Assembly (NCBI RefSeq): GCF_002954245.1
Contig: NZ_PPTG01000048.1
Location: forward strand, 1-64,000
Direction of reading: 5' to 3'
DNA from: Cryobacterium aureum
GTDB lineage: Bacteria; Actinomycetota; Actinomycetes; Actinomycetales; Microbacteriaceae
DNA length: 64,000 nucleotides
The position numbers were made by a program, and so were the translations under genes. Below, piece after piece: positions 52,049 through 60,213 of this stretch (the first letter of the stretch is position 1; each line of letters begins with the position of its first letter). Under the pieces are notes generated by a model. It saw only the letters and a list, made by a program, of their open reading frames with translations, made no database searches and had not been told where the DNA came from.

Positions 52049-53311
52049 CTACACGTTCAGGCGGTAGCCGCGCTTGACCACGGTTGCGACTAGCCCGGGC
52101 ACGCCGAGCGTTTGCCGCAGCCGGCTCAGCGAGACCTCCATGGCATGGTCGTCGGAGTCGCCGGCCAGCGCGAGTGTCAGGTCTTCGCGGGAGACCACGG
52201 CGCCGCGCGCCCGCACGAGCGCACGCAGAATCGCGAGTGCCGTCGGTGGAAGCTGCACGCGCTCGTCGCTGACCTGCACGATGGAGCCGCGCAGTTGCAC
52301 GAGTCCGTTCTGGGTCTCGACCCGTTCGATCATGTTCTGTTCCAGGTGTTCGCAAACCAACCGGATCAACGCGCCCATGCGAAACCGGGTCGGTTGAATC
52401 GGCGCGATGCCCGCGGCAATCAGCGGCGCACTGGTCACCGGGCCGACGGAGGCCGCGCACACCTGGGTCTGCAGCGCTGCAATCAGCTCGGGGTAGACAT
52501 CCATTCCCTCCGCAGCGGTGAACAGGGCGTGCACGGCCGGTGCGCTCGTGAACGTAACGCAGTCCAACTGCCGGGAGCAGATGGCCTCCACGAGCTTGTA
52601 GACCCGCTCATCGGTGTCGTCCATGGCGATCCAGCGGTAGGGAGCCACGACCAGCACGCGCTGGTGCACGGCACGCAGCCGGTCGAGCTGGACCTCGTCG
52701 GTGGCACCGTGCACCTGGATGCCGATCGTGAGCCCGGGCGGGTACTCGGCCAGAACCTTGTCCACGAGCGACGCGGTTGTCTCCGAGTCGCTCATTCCGG
52801 AGTCACCCAGCCCGGTCGCGCGAATGCCGCCACGCGCTTTCGGCCCGCGCACCAGAATGGTCGACTCGGCCAGGGCGTCGGTCAGTTCCGAGCCCAGACC
52901 GTCGGCCTCGGCCACCTCGAACCAGCGGCGCACGCCGTAGCCAGTGGTTGCGAGCAGAATATCGGGCCGCGCGGCGATCAGGGTTCTGGTGTCATCGAGC
53001 AGCGGACCGTCCTGCTGCGAGTGCGCGATGCGCAGGGTCGGCGCGTGCACAACGCGGGCGCCGCGCCGCTCGAAGGCGTCAATCAGGTCGCTCGAACGGC
53101 GATCGCTCGTCACCCCGATACGAAAACCCTCGAGCTGGTTCGGCTGCAGAAACGGTGCCGCGACCTCGATCGGCTCGACGGCTCCCGGCATGCGCACCTG
53201 GTGTGCGTGCAGATCGAGTGCGGGCAGATGAGAAGCGGATGCCGCCGCCCCACTTCCCGACACAGCCTCACTGCCCGAGCTTCCCCCGGTCACATCGTTG
53301 GTTTCCGTCAT
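52049..53311 (-). CDS. hemD: uroporphyrinogen-III synthase fused to a winged-helix domain
   Basis: A 420-residue protein. The N-terminal HemD part (about 50-310: LEGFRIGVTSDRRSSDLIDAFERRGARVVHAPTLRIA) cyclises hydroxymethylbilane. The C-terminal 100 residues (VQLRGSIVQVSDERVQLPPTALAILRALVRARGAVVSREDLTLAL...MEVSLSRLRQTLGVPGLVATVVKRGYRLNV) are an OmpR-type DNA-binding domain. Such fusions occur in other actinobacteria near nitrite reductase genes and may regulate them. The ATG overlaps the cobA stop (TAATG). Confidence 0.92.
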   Translation of the reverse strand: MTETNDVTGGSSGSEAVSGSGAAASASHLPALDLHAHQVRMPGAVEPIEVAAPFLQPNQLEGFRIGVTSDRRSSDLIDAFERRGARVVHAPTLRIAHSQQDGPLLDDTRTLIAARPDILLATTGYGVRRWFEVAEADGLGSELTDALAESTILVRGPKARGGIRATGLGDSGMSDSETTASLVDKVLAEYPPGLTIGIQVHGATDEVQLDRLRAVHQRVLVVAPYRWIAMDDTDERVYKLVEAICSRQLDCVTFTSAPAVHALFTAAEGMDVYPELIAALQTQVCAASVGPVTSAPLIAAGIAPIQPTRFRMGALIRLVCEHLEQNMIERVETQNGLVQLRGSIVQVSDERVQLPPTALAILRALVRARGAVVSREDLTLALAGDSDDHAMEVSLSRLRQTLGVPGLVATVVKRGYRLNV

Positions 53312-54162
53312 TAGTCGGTGCCCGCGAACTCGGCCGCTCGGGCCACGAGTTCCTCGGCGGCGGCGTCGCCGCTGAAGGCCAGACGCACGACCTCGCCGAC
53401 GACCAGAACGGCGGGACTACGCACGCCGGCCGCTGCGGCATCGGCCAGAACCGCCGACAGGGTGCTTACGGTGGTGCGCTGGGTATTGCTGAAGCCGCGC
53501 TCGATAATGGCCACGGCCATCTCCGCCGACATGCCGTGGCGGAGCAGTCCCTGGCTGAGGGTCGGCAACGTGCCGACGCCCATCAGTACCACGATTGTGC
53601 TGCCGAGCAGGGTGAGTCCTTCGAGTTCGTTGTCGGTGAGTGGTGCGTGGCCACTGATCACCGTGAACGCGTGGCTGATGCCGCGGTGGGTCAGCGGAAT
53701 CCCGGCCGCCGCCGGCACCGCGATCGCGCTCGTGACGCCGGAGACGACGGTCACTGCAATGCCGTTGCGATGGCACGCGAGCACTTCTTCGCTGCCGCGG
53801 CCGAACACGTAGGGGTCGCCGCCTTTTAGCCGCACCACGCGTTTGCCGGCAAGCGCGTGCTCGACCATGAGCTCTTCGATTCCGGCTTGCGACACCGGGT
53901 GGCTGCCGGCGCGCTTGCCGACGTCGATGAGCGTCGCGTGGGGTGCGAGGGAAGCGAGGTCGTCGCTCGGCGCGAGGCGGTCGAACAACACGACATCCGC
54001 TTGCGCGAGCGCGGTCACGGCGGCCACGGTCAGCAGCTCGGCGGCGCCGGGGCCGCCACCCACCAATGTGACGGGGCCTGCGGTGACGGGCCCGGAGACG
54101 ACTGAACTGGAGCTGACTGACCCAGCCGTACGGGAATTCTGGGCTGTCATCTGCTTACTCAT
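53311..54162 (-). CDS. cobA: uroporphyrinogen-III C-methyltransferase
   Basis: A SAM-dependent methyltransferase making precorrin-2 from uroporphyrinogen III. The 283-residue product has VTLVGGGPGAAELLTVAAVTAL, DVVLFDRLA, LKGGDPYVFGRGSEEVLAC and GVTSAIAVPAAAGIPLTHRG. It is single-domain: no CysG-type precorrin-2 dehydrogenase is fused. ATG 54162 overlaps the nirB stop by 8 nt; an ATG at 54150 is an alternative. Supplies siroheme for NirB and Sir. Confidence 0.94.
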   Translation of the reverse strand: MSKQMTAQNSRTAGSVSSSSVVSGPVTAGPVTLVGGGPGAAELLTVAAVTALAQADVVLFDRLAPSDDLASLAPHATLIDVGKRAGSHPVSQAGIEELMVEHALAGKRVVRLKGGDPYVFGRGSEEVLACHRNGIAVTVVSGVTSAIAVPAAAGIPLTHRGISHAFTVISGHAPLTDNELEGLTLLGSTIVVLMGVGTLPTLSQGLLRHGMSAEMAVAIIERGFSNTQRTTVSTLSAVLADAAAAGVRSPAVLVVGEVVRLAFSGDAAAEELVARAAEFAGTD

Positions 54163-56854
54163 TTCGAACGGGAATGCGGCTTCCACTTAGTAGAACAGTA
54201 CTCGACGAGGCTCGTTCGGCCGGGGTCGCCGGTCGTATTTGGTCACGCTCCGTAACGAGCGCGATGCTCGGGTCGGGTTCGGCCGGCGCATTCACGAAGG
54301 AGCGGAACCGGCGCAGGCGCTCCGGGTCGGCGAGGGTGGCGGCCCACTCGTCCTCGTAGTTGTCGACGTGGGCCAGCATGGCCTGTTCGAGCTCCTCGGC
54401 CAGACCGAGCGAGTCGTTGATGACGACGTCGCGCACGTGCTCGAGACCGCCCTCCACGTCTTCCATCCAGCGGGCGGTGCGCTGCATGCGATCGGCCGTG
54501 CGGATGTAATACATCATGTAGCGGTCGATGTACCTGATCAGGGTTTCCTCGTCGAGGTCGGTCGCGAGCAGCTGCCCGTGCGCGGGTTGAAAACCGCCGT
54601 TACCGCCGACGTACATGTTCCAGCCGTTGTCGCTCGCGATGATTCCCACGTCCTTCGCGCGGGCTTCTGCACATTCCCGGGCGCAACCCGACACCCCGAA
54701 CTTGAACTTGTGCGGAGCGCGCAGGCCGCGATAGCGCAGCTCCAACCGAATCGCCAGGCCGACGGCATCCTGCACGCCGAACCGGCACCAGGTGGAGCCG
54801 ACGCAGGACTTCACGTTGCGCAGCGCCTTGCCGTAGGCCTGCCCCGACTCGAACCCGGCGTCCACCAGGATGCGCCAGATATCGGGCAGCTGTTCCAGGC
54901 GGGCGCCGAACAGGTCGATGCGCTGCCCGCCGGTGATCTTGGTATAGAGGTCGAAATCCAGCGCGACCTGCGCGATCACGGCCAATTTGGTCGGCGTGAT
55001 CTCCCCGCCCGGAATGCGAGGGACCACGGAGTAGGTGCCGTCCTTCTGCATGTTGGCCATGGCGCGGTCGTTGGTGTCCTGCAGGGTGCCGCGGCCGGCA
55101 TCCAGAATGTAGGAGGTGTTCTGACTGGCCAGAATGGAGCCGACGGCGGGCTTGCAGACATCGCAGCCGCGGCCCGCGCCGAAGCGGGAGAAGATCTCGT
55201 CGCTCGAGACGAGTCCGAGCACGCGAACTGATTCGAATAGTTTCTGGCGGCTCAGTTCGAAATGCTCGCACAGCGCGTGCGAGACGGTTTGACCGGATGC
55301 CGTCAGTTCGGCCTCGAGGATCTTTTTGACCAGCGGCACGCACGAACCGCACTGAGTGCCGGCCCGGGTGCGGGTCTTCAACGCGCCCAGTTCCGTGCAG
55401 GCAACAGTGTGCTCGTCGCCGCGCACGGCCTGCCGCACGGCGCCGGCCGAGACCATGTTGCAGGAGCAGACCAGGGCATCATCGGGGAGTTCGTCGCCGG
55501 CCGGAGCCTCGGCGCCGGCCGCGGAGAGGTAGGCGGCGGGCTCACTGCTGAGCTCGCGGCCCACCATCGGGCGGAGCGCCGAGTGCGGCGTGGCGTCGCC
55601 GACGAAGATGCCGCCGAGCAGGGTTTTGGCGTCGTTGGTCATGACGAGCTTCTGGTAGAGCCCGCGGGCCGGGTCGGCGTAGACGATCTCGAGCGAGCCA
55701 GGAGTGGTCGCCCGGGCGTCGCCGAAGCTGGCAACGTCGACGCCGGACAGCTTGAGCTTGGTGGCGTCGTCGACGGTCGTGAACTCGGCGATGCCGCCGA
55801 GCAAGCGATCGGCGACGACCTCGGCCATGGCGTTGGCGGGAGCGACCAGGCCGACGCAGCGGCCGTTCCAGCTGGCGACCTCGCCGATCGCCCAGATGCG
55901 GGGGTCGCTCGTGCGGCAGTCGTTGCCGATCGTGACGCCGCCCCGGGTGCCCACGGTGAGTCCAGCTGAGCGGGCCAGTTTGTCGCGGGGTGAGATGCCG
56001 ATCGCGTAGACGACCAGGTCGGCGGCGATGTCGCGGCCGTTGCCGAGCTGCAGGCCGGTCACGGCGGTGTTGTCGTCGTTCGTGAGGATGGTCCGGGCCC
56101 GGGTGCCGAGGTGCAGTTCGATGCCTTGGGCCACGATCAGCCGACCGAGCGCCTGTCCGCCGCCCTCGTCGAGCTGGGCCGACATGAGCCAGCCGCCGGA
56201 GTGCACGATGGCCGACTCGGCGCCGAGCTTGTGCAGCCCGCCAGCCGCTTCCAAGCCGAGCAGACCGCCGCCGGCCACGACGACCCTGGGGATGCGGCCG
56301 AGCGAGACGGTGAGAGCAGCGAGTTCATCGACGAGGGCATCGACGTCGTCGAGGGTGCGGTACACCCGAATGTGTTCGCGGCCGGGCAGCTCCGGTACGG
56401 GGGCGCTGGAGCCGGTGGCGAGCACGAGGTCGTCGTACGCCAGCACAGCTCCGGACCCGGTCGTGACCGTGCGGGCGACCCGGTCGATGCTCGTGGCCCG
56501 CTCGTTGATGCGCAGCGCGATGCGCTCGCTGTCCCACGGCGCCGTTGGCTCGAGAGTGAGGTCGATCATTCCGGCCAGCCGCTGGCTCAGTGCCACCCGG
56601 TCGTAGGGGCGGTGGTTCTCCTCGGCCAGCACGGTGATCGAGAGGGCGTGCTCGGTATCGCGGGAATGCAGGGCGTCGGTGAGGCGGTGCGCGGCCGGGC
56701 CGCCACCGATCACGATGACGCGACGCGGTGCGTCTGAATCGGTGCCGGCGGCATCCGCTGGGCTCAATGATGTGACGGCGTGCGTCGAATCCATATCGAA
56801 TGCTGCGATGTCTGGGGCAGAATACGCGGAGGCGGTTTCACGAGAAGCTGGCAT
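54155..56854 (-). CDS. nirB: assimilatory nitrite reductase large subunit
   Basis: NirB reduces nitrite to ammonium with NAD(P)H. The 899-residue protein has an FAD/NAD part (VIVIGGGPAAHRLTDAL; VVVAGGGLLGLEAAGG), a BFD-like [2Fe-2S] region (VCSCNMVSAGAVRQA...GTQCGSCVPL), and the siroheme domain with cluster cysteines in CVGSTWCRFG and GVSGCARECAEARAKD. ATG 56854 is preferred since GAAAGG lies 6 nt upstream. Divergent from nirD, an unusual arrangement. Confidence 0.95.
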   Translation of the reverse strand: MPASRETASAYSAPDIAAFDMDSTHAVTSLSPADAAGTDSDAPRRVIVIGGGPAAHRLTDALHSRDTEHALSITVLAEENHRPYDRVALSQRLAGMIDLTLEPTAPWDSERIALRINERATSIDRVARTVTTGSGAVLAYDDLVLATGSSAPVPELPGREHIRVYRTLDDVDALVDELAALTVSLGRIPRVVVAGGGLLGLEAAGGLHKLGAESAIVHSGGWLMSAQLDEGGGQALGRLIVAQGIELHLGTRARTILTNDDNTAVTGLQLGNGRDIAADLVVYAIGISPRDKLARSAGLTVGTRGGVTIGNDCRTSDPRIWAIGEVASWNGRCVGLVAPANAMAEVVADRLLGGIAEFTTVDDATKLKLSGVDVASFGDARATTPGSLEIVYADPARGLYQKLVMTNDAKTLLGGIFVGDATPHSALRPMVGRELSSEPAAYLSAAGAEAPAGDELPDDALVCSCNMVSAGAVRQAVRGDEHTVACTELGALKTRTRAGTQCGSCVPLVKKILEAELTASGQTVSHALCEHFELSRQKLFESVRVLGLVSSDEIFSRFGAGRGCDVCKPAVGSILASQNTSYILDAGRGTLQDTNDRAMANMQKDGTYSVVPRIPGGEITPTKLAVIAQVALDFDLYTKITGGQRIDLFGARLEQLPDIWRILVDAGFESGQAYGKALRNVKSCVGSTWCRFGVQDAVGLAIRLELRYRGLRAPHKFKFGVSGCARECAEARAKDVGIIASDNGWNMYVGGNGGFQPAHGQLLATDLDEETLIRYIDRYMMYYIRTADRMQRTARWMEDVEGGLEHVRDVVINDSLGLAEELEQAMLAHVDNYEDEWAATLADPERLRRFRSFVNAPAEPDPSIALVTERDQIRPATPAERASSSTVLLSGSRIPVRNE

Positions 56855-56974
56855 CAGCATCCTTTCAAAGCGGGGCGATTATGAGCGTAGTTCGGGGCAG
56901 TTTCACCCTCGTGTCGCTTGTGTGTCCCGTACTGGTCGAAAGCCCCACAGTGCGGCGTTCCCGCTGTGAGGCGG

Positions 56975-56992
56975 GTTTCACTCGGGGGAAAC
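56975..56992 (+). promoter_or_regulatory. possible GlnR box between nirB and nirD
   Basis: TTCAC (56977-56981), 6 nt, then GAAAC (56988-56992) matches the actinobacterial GlnR a-site/b-site pattern gTnAC-n6-GaAAC except at the first base. It is also part of an inverted repeat, GTTTC (56975-56979) / GAAAC. GlnR is known to control nirBD in streptomycetes. The rest of the 211-nt gap shows no gene. Confidence 0.45.
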
Positions 56993-57065
56993 ATAGCGGG
57001 CGACTGGCCGAAATATGGCTCGCCTACCGTGGGACCAACGCAACACGAACCCCCGGGAGTGCATG

Positions 57066-57479
57066 ATGACGATGACAGACCAGGCGCTGACACTGGATGA
57101 GACCCGCCTGAACGCTGAACGGACCCGCCCCAGAGTGGTCTGGGAGCGCGCCTGCGCCGTGACCGATCTGGAACCCAGCTGGGGTGAAGCAGCCCTCATT
57201 CGCATGAAGCAGATCGCACTGTTTCTGCTCTCGCCGACCGAGATCTACGCCGTCGACCACCGCGACCCGCACACCGAGGCCAACGTCATGGCCCGCGGCA
57301 TCGTCGGTTCCAAGGGAGACCGCCCCACCATCGCTTCCCCGCTGCACAAAGAGGTCTACGACCTCGGTACCGGCGAATGCTTCACCAACCCCACCCTCGT
57401 GCTGAACACCTACGAAACCCGTGTGGTCGGCGGCTACATCGAGGTCGCCGTCGAGACTGAACTACTCGCTGCGGCATGA
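57066..57479 (+). CDS. nirD: nitrite reductase small subunit NirD
   Basis: A 137-residue Rieske-like protein: WERACAVTDLEP...IRMKQIALFLLSPTEIYAVDHRDPHTEANVMARGIVGSKGDRPTIASPLHKEVYDLGTGEC. As in other NirD proteins, the Rieske CxH...CxxH ligands are absent, so no cluster is bound. ATG 57066 has GGGAG 6 nt upstream; ATG 57063 is an alternative. It is divergent from nirB and overlaps cbiX by ATGA. Confidence 0.92.
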   Translation: MTMTDQALTLDETRLNAERTRPRVVWERACAVTDLEPSWGEAALIRMKQIALFLLSPTEIYAVDHRDPHTEANVMARGIVGSKGDRPTIASPLHKEVYDLGTGECFTNPTLVLNTYETRVVGGYIEVAVETELLAAA

Positions 57480-58258
57480 CACTGCTCGGCGAACGGCCCA
57501 GAACTGAACGACCGCGTGCCGGTCGGTCGAGTGCCGTGCCCGCCGCGCTCGTCGCCATCTCGCACGGTACCAACTCCGCTGACGGCCAGGCTGCAATCAC
57601 CGCCCTGGTCGAAGCAGTCGCCTTCGCTCACCCCGATCTGGCCGTGACCGGCGGTTTCGTCGACGTGCAACAACCTGATGTGGCGGCGAGCCTCGGCGCG
57701 GTTCGCCCGGAGTGTGCGGCTGTCGTGGTGCCCCTGCTGCTCTCGGCCGGGTACCACGTGCACGTCGACCTGCAGCGGGAGACTCGTGAGCACGACCGCG
57801 TTACGACGGTATCGCGGGCGCTCGGCCCGGACGAACGGCTCATTGACGTGCTCGTGCAGCGCCTCGTGGCCGACGGGTTCGATCAGCGGGTACGCGGCCA
57901 GGAGATCGTGCTTGCTGCCGCCGGCTCGAGCGACGCGCGCGCGGTGCACGACTGCCGCACGGTCGGCGCCCTGCTGGAACAGCGCCTCGATGTGCGCGTC
58001 ACCGTGGGCTTTCTCTCGGCCGCCACGCCGCGACTGGCCTGTGCCGTGACCGGGGCACGCCTCCGGAGCTCCAACGTCACTGTCAGCACCTATCTCATGG
58101 CACCCGGATTTTTCTTCGACCTGACGCGAGCGCAGAGCGTGGGCGCCGAACGGGTCACCACTCCACTGCTCGTACCGGGGGAAACGCCCCCTGCTCCGCT
58201 GGTTGATCTGGTCATCGACCGCTACCTGGAGGCGAAAGAGCGCGCCGGACTCTTCTAG
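57476..58258 (+). CDS. cbiX: sirohydrochlorin chelatase (CbiX type)
   Basis: A 260-residue class II chelatase built of two similar halves. The first has AALVAISHGTNSADGQAAITALVEAV and VVVPLLLSAGYHVHVDL with metal-binding histidines; the second has EIVLAAAGSSDARAVHDC and TVSTYLMAPGFFFDL. It inserts iron (siroheme) or cobalt; iron is inferred from the nir/cys context. Its stop codon forms the first three bases of the trmD -10 box. Confidence 0.9.
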   Translation: MTLLGERPRTERPRAGRSSAVPAALVAISHGTNSADGQAAITALVEAVAFAHPDLAVTGGFVDVQQPDVAASLGAVRPECAAVVVPLLLSAGYHVHVDLQRETREHDRVTTVSRALGPDERLIDVLVQRLVADGFDQRVRGQEIVLAAAGSSDARAVHDCRTVGALLEQRLDVRVTVGFLSAATPRLACAVTGARLRSSNVTVSTYLMAPGFFFDLTRAQSVGAERVTTPLLVPGETPPAPLVDLVIDRYLEAKERAGLF

Positions 58259-58261
58259 AAT
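58256..58261 (+). promoter_or_regulatory. -10 box of a leaderless trmD transcript
   Basis: TAGAAT 6 nt (TTGACC) before ATG 58268. It begins at the cbiX stop codon, so trmD keeps its own promoter although separated from rimM. Confidence 0.55.
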
Positions 58262-58267
58262 TTGACC

Positions 58268-59014
58268 ATGCGCATCGATATCGTCACCATTTTTCCCGAA
58301 TTCTTCGATGTGCTCGACCTGTCGCTGCTCGGCAAGGCCCGCCAGAGCGGATTGATCGAGTTGGGCGTGCACAACCTGCGCGATCACACCCACGACCGGC
58401 ACCACTCGGTCGACGACACCCCGTATGGCGGCGGTGCCGGCATGGTCATGAAGCCTGAGCCCTGGGGCGCCTCCCTCGACGCCATCCTCGGCACCGACCC
58501 CGACCCGGCCACCACCGACCCAGCCACCACCGGGATGCCGATCGCTGCCGACGACGGCCCCATCCTCATCTTCCCGTCACCGGCCGGCGACCAGTTCACC
58601 CAGGCAATGGCCCGCGAGCTGTCCCTCGAACAGCACCTCATTTTCGGGTGCGGCCGCTACGAGGGCATCGACCAGCGTGTGGTCGACCACTACTCGCAGC
58701 GCGGCCGGGTGCGCCTGGTCAGCCTCGGCGACTACGTACTCAACGGGGGAGAGGTTGCCGTCATGGCCATGATCGAAGCGATCGGTCGTCTCATTCCGGG
58801 TGTGGTCGGCAATCCCCTGAGCCTCGTCGAGGAATCCCACGAGGACGGCCTGCTCGAATACCCCAGCTACACCAAGCCGGCCAGCTGGCGCGGCCTCGAT
58901 GTGCCGCCGGTGCTGCTCAGCGGCAACCACGGCGCTATCAGCATCTGGCGGCGCCAGCAGCAGATCGAACGCACCGAACGGGTACGCCCCGACTTGTTGC
59001 CACGCACAATATAG
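58268..59014 (+). CDS. trmD: tRNA (guanine-N1)-methyltransferase
   Basis: TrmD methylates G37 of tRNAs. The 248-residue SPOUT knot protein has [60 protein letters not shown] and [24 protein letters not shown] 58268 gives the canonical N-terminus (an in-frame TTG lies 6 nt earlier). Residues around 76-100 form a Thr/Pro/Asp-rich insert. Confidence 0.97.
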   Translation: MRIDIVTIFPEFFDVLDLSLLGKARQSGLIELGVHNLRDHTHDRHHSVDDTPYGGGAGMVMKPEPWGASLDAILGTDPDPATTDPATTGMPIAADDGPILIFPSPAGDQFTQAMARELSLEQHLIFGCGRYEGIDQRVVDHYSQRGRVRLVSLGDYVLNGGEVAVMAMIEAIGRLIPGVVGNPLSLVEESHEDGLLEYPSYTKPASWRGLDVPPVLLSGNHGAISIWRRQQQIERTERVRPDLLPRTI

Positions 59015-59067
59015 AGCACGAGCTTCAGCCTCCAGCGAACGCCAAGGTTAGTGTCAGTCCCCGTCGA

Positions 59068-59073
59068 TAAACT
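59068..59073 (+). promoter_or_regulatory. -10 box of a leaderless transcript
   Basis: TAAACT 6 nt (GAATCC) before the GTG at 59080. Confidence 0.5.
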
Positions 59074-59079
59074 GAATCC

Positions 59080-59616
59080 GTGATCATCCGCCGCGCCTTC
59101 TACCACTGGCAATTCATTGCCGCCGGAGCCCTGCCGCTCTGGCTTCTCGTCGGCTCAGCGATCTTCGGATCGGGCGCTTGGGCGGTGCTGGGTATCTTCT
59201 TCGGAGCCGTACTCATCGGCCTCGGGCTGCTCTTGGTGGCCCTCGTCATCTACGCCCGTAAAGAAGTGCGCGAAACTCGGGCGGTCTCCTACGGCGACGT
59301 TGGCGTGCTCGCCCTCTGGCACGCGCTCATCATCGCCATCCCCTTTTCAACGGATGCCGCCGGTTGGCTCAGCGTTCTCGTCATCATCGGCGGGCTCGCC
59401 GTGTTCTGGTTCGCCGTCTGGGAGCTGTTCGACGCCGCCCGGCGGCGAATGCGCGCCGTGGTCGACCTCATGGAGCAGCAGGCGCGCGGGCAGTCTGCAC
59501 CGGGTCAGTCTTCACCGGCCGGGCCGCGGCATCCACTGCCAGGCCGCAGCGCAACGTTCGGCCGACCCGGCACCCCCGAGACCATCATCATCGAAGAAAA
59601 GCGCGACCGGCCCTAA
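59080..59616 (+). CDS. small membrane protein of unknown function
   Basis: A 178-residue protein with four predicted helices (about residues 12-30, 36-56, 75-90, 97-115) and a cytoplasmic tail rich in Arg, Gln and Pro, ending IIIEEKRDRP. No family recognised. It lies between trmD and rplS with its own leaderless-type promoter. The stop codon falls in the loop of a GC-rich hairpin. Confidence 0.75.
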   Translation: MIIRRAFYHWQFIAAGALPLWLLVGSAIFGSGAWAVLGIFFGAVLIGLGLLLVALVIYARKEVRETRAVSYGDVGVLALWHALIIAIPFSTDAAGWLSVLVIIGGLAVFWFAVWELFDAARRRMRAVVDLMEQQARGQSAPGQSSPAGPRHPLPGRSATFGRPGTPETIIIEEKRDRP

Positions 59617-59626
59617 CCGGCCGGTC
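59605..59626 (+). terminator. hairpin terminator before the rplS leader
   Basis: GACCGGCC (59605-59612) / GGCCGGTC (59619-59626), 8-bp perfect stem with a 6-nt loop containing the stop codon of the membrane protein gene. No T-tract. Confidence 0.5.
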
Positions 59627-59649
59627 CCCGCTTTGCGGCCGGGCGCAGT

Positions 59650-59791
59650 TCATGGCACAATAGGAAATTGTGCCGCTGCAGGACTCTGCCACAGGGGAAC
59701 CTGCTTTGTGCGGCGCGCATCCTCATACTGATTGCTTCGAATGAAGCACCTAGCGTAGTCGACCTGTGGCGGGTACAGAGAGCGAAACAAC
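59650..59791 (+). promoter_or_regulatory. structured 5' leader of rplS
   Basis: GGCACAAT (59654-59661) / ATTGTGCC (59667-59674) form an 8-bp hairpin with a 5-nt loop. A second nested pairing, GCCGC (59672-59676) with GCGGC (about 59710) enclosing GCAGG (59678-59682) / CCTGC (59700-59704), overlaps it, so the two are mutually exclusive. This suggests a control leader, perhaps L19 autoregulation as known for B. subtilis rplS. Confidence 0.4.
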
Positions 59792-60133
59792 ATGCATATT
59801 CTCGACGCGGTAGACGCCCCATCGCTGAAGACAGATCTTCCTGACTTCCGTGCCGGCGACACCGTCAAGGTTCACGTCAACATCATTGAGGGAACCCGCT
59901 CTCGTATCCAGGTCTTCCAGGGAGTCGTCATCGGCCGCTCCGGCGAAGGCGTGCGCGAAACGTTCTGCGTTCGCAAGGTCAGCTTTCAGATCGGCGTCGA
60001 GCGTACCTTCCCGGTGCACTCCCCGGTCATCGACCACATCGAGATCGTGACCCGCGGCGATGTTCGTCGCGCGAAGCTGTACTACTTGCGCGACCTGCGT
60101 GGCAAGAAGGCCAAGATCAAGGAAAAGCGCTAA
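59792..60133 (+). CDS. rplS: 50S ribosomal protein L19
   Basis: A 113-residue bL19: [63 protein letters not shown], ending [26 protein letters not shown] precedes the ATG. A 14-bp hairpin 36 nt after the stop separates it from lepB. Confidence 0.97.
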   Translation: MHILDAVDAPSLKTDLPDFRAGDTVKVHVNIIEGTRSRIQVFQGVVIGRSGEGVRETFCVRKVSFQIGVERTFPVHSPVIDHIEIVTRGDVRRAKLYYLRDLRGKKAKIKEKR

Positions 60134-60169
60134 CTCTCGCGCCAACTAAGACCTAACCGGATTCTTTCC

Positions 60170-60204
60170 TGAGCTCCCCATCACCTAAACTGATGGGGAG
60201 CTCA
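60170..60204 (+). terminator. 14-bp hairpin between rplS and lepB
   Basis: TGAGCTCCCCATCA (60170-60183) and TGATGGGGAGCTCA (60191-60204) are perfectly complementary with a 7-nt loop. No T-tract. TAAACT (60186-60191) spans the loop and resembles a -10 box, so the same element may end rplS and start lepB transcription. Confidence 0.65.
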
Positions 60205-60213
60205 GGCGGTTAA

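Noticed and set aside
52049..52400. Separate response regulator gene next to hemD
   Set aside because: The winged-helix domain is in the same uninterrupted frame as HemD, so it is a fusion rather than an independent regulator, and no receiver domain is visible.
52112..53314. 400-codon plus-strand frame opposite hemD
   Set aside because: Antisense shadow; hemD on the minus strand has clear HemD and winged-helix signatures.
30000..58300. Genomic islands carrying defence, phage or transposon genes
   Set aside because: I looked for integrases, transposases, restriction-modification, toxin-antitoxin and CRISPR features around the sulfur and nitrogen clusters and found none; both are metabolic blocks with host-like base composition.
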